NCBI RefSeq assembly: GCF_040675855.1
Contig: NZ_JBEGIK010000001.1
Location: 3,410,001 to 3,474,000 of the forward strand
Direction: 5' to 3'
Source: Microbacterium sp. LWH3-1.2
Lineage (GTDB): Bacteria; Actinomycetota; Actinomycetes; Actinomycetales; Microbacteriaceae
Length of the DNA: 64,000 nt
The notes below the pieces were generated by a model. It was given only the letters and a program-made list of their open reading frames with translations. It did not search any database and was not told the origin of the DNA. A program made the position numbers and the translations under genes. Shown piece after piece: positions 62,737 to 64,000 of the stretch (position 1 is the stretch's first letter; every line of letters begins with the position of its first letter).

Positions 62737-63574
62737 TCAGCGGCTCAGACTTTCAGAATCGAAAGCGAGATTCCTGGCCGAACAGCGAGGCCAGTATCGC
62801 TTCCGATTTTCGCGGGATTGCGCGGATTGTCTGCTAGCCGACCGCTCTGCGTCGACCAGCGCCTGTCGGGCAGTGCGTTCGGAGTTTCGGCGTACGCGCC
62901 ACCGTGTCCAGCGACCGTGATCGAGGGCTTCCAAGGTAGCTCCAATGTTGCTGGGCGTTGCCTTCGCCCATTCCTTGCGCCACTCTGCGAATGCCCACCA
63001 GTGCTGTTCCACGTTCACCCGATTCTTGACGTACTCCCCCGTGAATGTCTGAAGGTCGCAGTGGTGAATCTTCTCAACTCCGCCGAAGTCGGCCCAAATC
63101 TTCTGCCAGAGGGGGCCCGCCGGCAGCGGCCCTGAAATCAACCGGTTGAGCGTGTCGAACATCATCCGGGGAGTGTTGGTCTTCGCCTGTATCAGGACCT
63201 CAACCTTCTTGGCTGAGGCAACCATCGCCTCCCAGTGCTGCACGTAGTCGAGCAGCACACCGAACTCTGCGATGAAAGGACGGGAAGTGCCAGGTGGAAT
63301 CTGTCGTACAAGTCGTTCAACGTGTTGAAAGTCTGTGTCGGCGGGAATGAGCGAGTCCGAGCTGTAGATCAGCTGCTCGCATCCATCGGTCGGCCTCCGT
63401 GACGACACGCCGCTGCGCATCCGCGCTCTCGCGCAGCGCGGCACGGCGGGATATCTGCCGCTCCGCGAAAATCACCGCCGCCGCGACAAAAAGACCGGTA
63501 AAAATCGCGACGATCATGTCGGGCCAGAACGATGACCAGTCAACAGTTGCGACTGTCTTGGCGACAGTGAGCAC
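62737..63574 (-). pseudogene. membrane protein gene interrupted by a frameshift
   Basis: Two frames on the minus strand form one protein. The first part (63574 to about 63390) has a membrane segment (MIVAIFTGLFVAAAVIFAER) and a helical stretch (RRAALRESADAQRRVVTEAD). The second part (about 63400 to 62737) continues in the other frame with EQLIYSSDSLIPADTDFQHV and FAEWRKEWAKATPSNIGATL. The shift lies in about 63375-63400, without a homopolymer that would explain slippage. If intact it would be about 280 residues. Function unknown. A sequencing error is possible. Confidence 0.6.
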
Positions 63575-64000
63575 CCGACCAGTATTCCGTGACTCCAGAA
63601 CCGTCGTAACCCCGCGCGAAGGGATCGAGATGTGCGCTGGGGTACCGGCATTCGCGCAGCGCAGTAGCGGGCATATCTAGGAGCGAACCGGCGCTGTGTT
63701 CCAGCGCGCACGCAGTGCCAGCCACCCCGACTCGCGGAATTGGGTTCGAACACGGGAATAGCCGCGCGTGCTCCGTTGTTGAGTGTTGTCGAGTGGACCT
63801 GTCTATCGCCTGTGATAGGCCGAACGGGCCGAATCCAGGCCCTAACCAAGCTCCGACCGGAACATCACGCTCCGGCTGACTGACAACCCCAGAGCTCCAT
63901 GAGAGCCGTCCTAAGAAGCGCCGACAGGCGGGCGCTTCTGGAGACGTGCCTCATGGACCTTCTGGTTGGTTCCTTTCCTTACCTCCTTTCCACCACCGCG
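63575..64000. other. right edge of the window, no recognised gene
   Basis: These 426 bases hold no convincing gene. AGAAGCGCC (63914-63922) and GGCGCTTCT (63931-63939) form a nine-base stem. On the minus strand the last 30 bases read GGTGGAAAGGAGGTAAGG, a strong ribosome-site-like sequence, but the following minus-strand frame from 63955 is only 29 codons. It may be a leader of something beyond the edge, or chance. Confidence 0.4.

Noticed and set aside
63955..64000. Sequence near the right end resembling the 3' end of 16S rRNA (ACCTCCTTT)
   Set aside because: Only the anti-Shine-Dalgarno-like core is shared. The surrounding rRNA helices are absent, so it is not an rRNA gene.
43434..64000. 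Right attachment site matching the tRNA-Arg 3' end
   Set aside because: I looked for GAGTCCCTCCAGGGGC on either strand downstream of the tRNA and found none, so the border probably lies beyond the window.
1..64000. CRISPR arrays
   Set aside because: No set of equally spaced 24-40-base repeats is visible. The short TTTTTGCC and GACGGATGC words are not regularly spaced.

Overview
The window is high-G+C actinobacterial DNA, most likely from Microbacterium or a close relative in the Microbacteriaceae. The evidence is the codon use, frequent GTG starts, leaderless promoters with a TANNNT box 6-7 bases before the start codon, a coproporphyrin-type heme operon with HemQ, an Lsr2 nucleoid protein, and a recurring 12-base word (GACGGATGCYGC) on both strands. 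No genus-level marker such as rRNA is present, so the genus is an inference.

Positions 1 to about 43,360 look like ordinary chromosome. In order they hold: small actinobacterial proteins and a MarR regulator; an alpha/beta hydrolase, DUF389 and DUF445 membrane proteins and an acyl-CoA dehydrogenase; a complete histidine-utilisation set (hutG on +, hutI, hutU and hutH on -) with a divergent IclR regulator; a carboxypeptidase relic that has lost its catalytic domain; a methyltransferase-YbaK fusion; an amino-acid dehydrogenase; a ZIP transporter; the heme genes hemA on - and hemE-hemY-hemQ-hemC-hemB-hemL on +; tRNA-Ala; galU, a 5-formyltetrahydrofolate cyclo-ligase, FmdB-like protein and mscL; a very large SF1-helicase-like protein with destroyed ATPase motifs; an alkyltransferase-like protein without the acceptor cysteine; a LuxR regulator; lsr2; the transhydrogenase genes pntAB; and a three-gene set (ATP-grasp ligase, QEGLA/DUF1704 metallopeptidase, N-formylglutamate amidohydrolase-like) that looks like an uncharacterised pathway.

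From tRNA-Arg(CCU) at 43,362 to the right edge the DNA is an acquired defence island. It holds a vestigial integrase tail beside the tRNA, an McrBC type IV restriction pair, an intact tyrosine integrase, a type I restriction-modification operon (hsdM with an N-terminal helix-turn-helix, hsdS, hsdR, and a YgjP-like peptidase), a divergent two-gene CBASS (patatin phospholipase plus CD-NTase), a MobF-type relaxase/helicase, a candidate HEPN-domain protein and a frameshifted membrane protein. The island seems to have grown by repeated insertion at the tRNA: the integrase 3' end occurs twice as direct repeats of about 145 bases on either side of mcrBC. No right attachment site is visible, so the island probably continues past 64,000.

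The strongest leads for new biology are the ATP-grasp/QEGLA/amidohydrolase trio, the ATPase-dead helicase-like protein, the cysteine-less alkyltransferase homologue, the overlapping hemA/hemE promoters in a 17-base gap, and the uncharacterised HEPN candidate in the island.
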